This document shows, one piece after another, positions 63,474 through 64,000 of a stretch of 64,000 bases of DNA (positions within the stretch are counted from its first letter, which is position 1; each line of letters begins with the position of its first letter). The DNA lies in contig JAKFAO010000001.1 in the NCBI GenBank assembly GCA_021527695.1, forward strand, positions 62,001-126,000, written 5' to 3'. Origin of the DNA: Naematelia aurantialba (taxonomy: Eukaryota > Basidiomycota > Tremellomycetes > Tremellales > Naemateliaceae). Both the position numbers and the translations under genes were made by a program. Below the pieces are notes generated by a model. That model was not told the origin of the DNA. It ran no database searches and saw only the letters and a program-made list of their open reading frames with translations.

Positions 63474-64000
63474 GAGTTGTTGACTTGGCGAGTCGACATA
63501 GGGGCCGTCGTCGACACGTAGTTTTGTTTCAAGGTTGTACAAGGACCGCACATGCTGTCTTGACAGATCGTCCTGGGAAACGAGTAGATCTGCATTGTAT
63601 GTAGCCATGTAGCCATTAACGACATGGATTCCTTGTCTTTGGTTTGGACTCGCGGTCTCGGTCGTCCAGGAAACCCGATCCCGGGGCTGGTGGCAACGGT
63701 CGGTCAAGTCCGAAGCATCGGACAAACAGGTGTGGTTTTGTCTGCAAACTCAGAGTAGAGAGGATACGACAAACCTGTACTCTTGCTTTCCTTCTGTGTA
63801 TAATCGACTGCATTGTGTATAGTCATCTGGAGGTAGTGTGTAGCTTGAGCATCTGGACGCCCGGCTGTGCAGCGCGACGGGCTCAGAAACAAGTCTGACC
63901 CATCCACGAAACGACGACGAATTGAAACGGCGAAAGAGCACGCTCGAATCGAGTACACCGCGAGGGCAGGATAGATCAAAGGGCTCGCCGACATGTCGGC
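63474..64000. other. Downstream end of the window, no supported gene
   Basis: About 530 bp after the KCS1 stop. Overlapping short frames on both strands show no domain or splicing. The region may include a neighbouring gene that lies mostly outside the window. Confidence 0.4.

Overview
This window looks like nuclear DNA of a basidiomycete yeast or fungus, most likely of the Tremellomycetes (the Cryptococcus, Saitozyma and Naematelia part of the tree). Genes are GC-rich and packed on both strands. Almost all carry several very short introns (about 40-60 bp, donors mostly GTGAGT, GTAAGT or GTACGT, often a CTAAC/CTGAC branch site close to the acceptor). The proteins are eukaryotic: spliceosome, ER glycosylation, peroxisome, dynein and mitochondrial PPR. 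The placement is inferred from gene structure and protein resemblance; no search was run. I saw no rRNA, tRNA, transposon, CRISPR or prokaryotic feature.

Region 1-12.1 kb is housekeeping: a twin-CX9C mitochondrial protein (MIX17 type), a Rdx/SelW-like thioredoxin-fold protein, a NASP/Sim3-type histone chaperone, an OST3/OST6 oligosaccharyltransferase subunit sharing a 165-bp promoter with PRP31, and dolichol kinase SEC59. OST3 and SEC59 serve the same pathway, since dolichyl phosphate is the lipid carrier for N-glycosylation.

Region 12.6-28.5 kb holds a 1341-residue PPR protein with a presequence-like N-terminus, a PEX11 protein with a long N-terminal extension, a Tctex1-type dynein light chain, an ATF1/CREB-type bZIP factor, a mitochondrial GGQ peptidyl-tRNA hydrolase and the peroxisomal multifunctional beta-oxidation enzyme FOX2 ending in the targeting tripeptide AKL.

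Region 28.7-46.1 kb is the most lineage-specific part. It has a large disordered protein with several kinds of internal repeat, then five divergent F-box-like paralogues (two on +, three on -) wrapped around two ordinary genes, a phosducin-like protein and a SET-domain methyltransferase. The F-box proteins share blocks such as PGCPML and, in three of them, a C-terminal Trp-Trp tail.

Region 47.2-64 kb begins with a secreted intradiol-dioxygenase-like protein carrying a collagen-like Gly-Pro-X insert of about 63 residues, the most unusual single gene here. It is followed by an unrecognised acidic protein, an AMMECR1-domain protein, the CWC21/SRRM2-type splicing factor with a long RS tail, a small unrecognised gene, HMG-CoA synthase (ERG13) and inositol hexakisphosphate kinase KCS1.

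Exon boundaries below were assembled by eye from open frames and splice consensus. Where exon lengths were summed, they gave whole codon counts.
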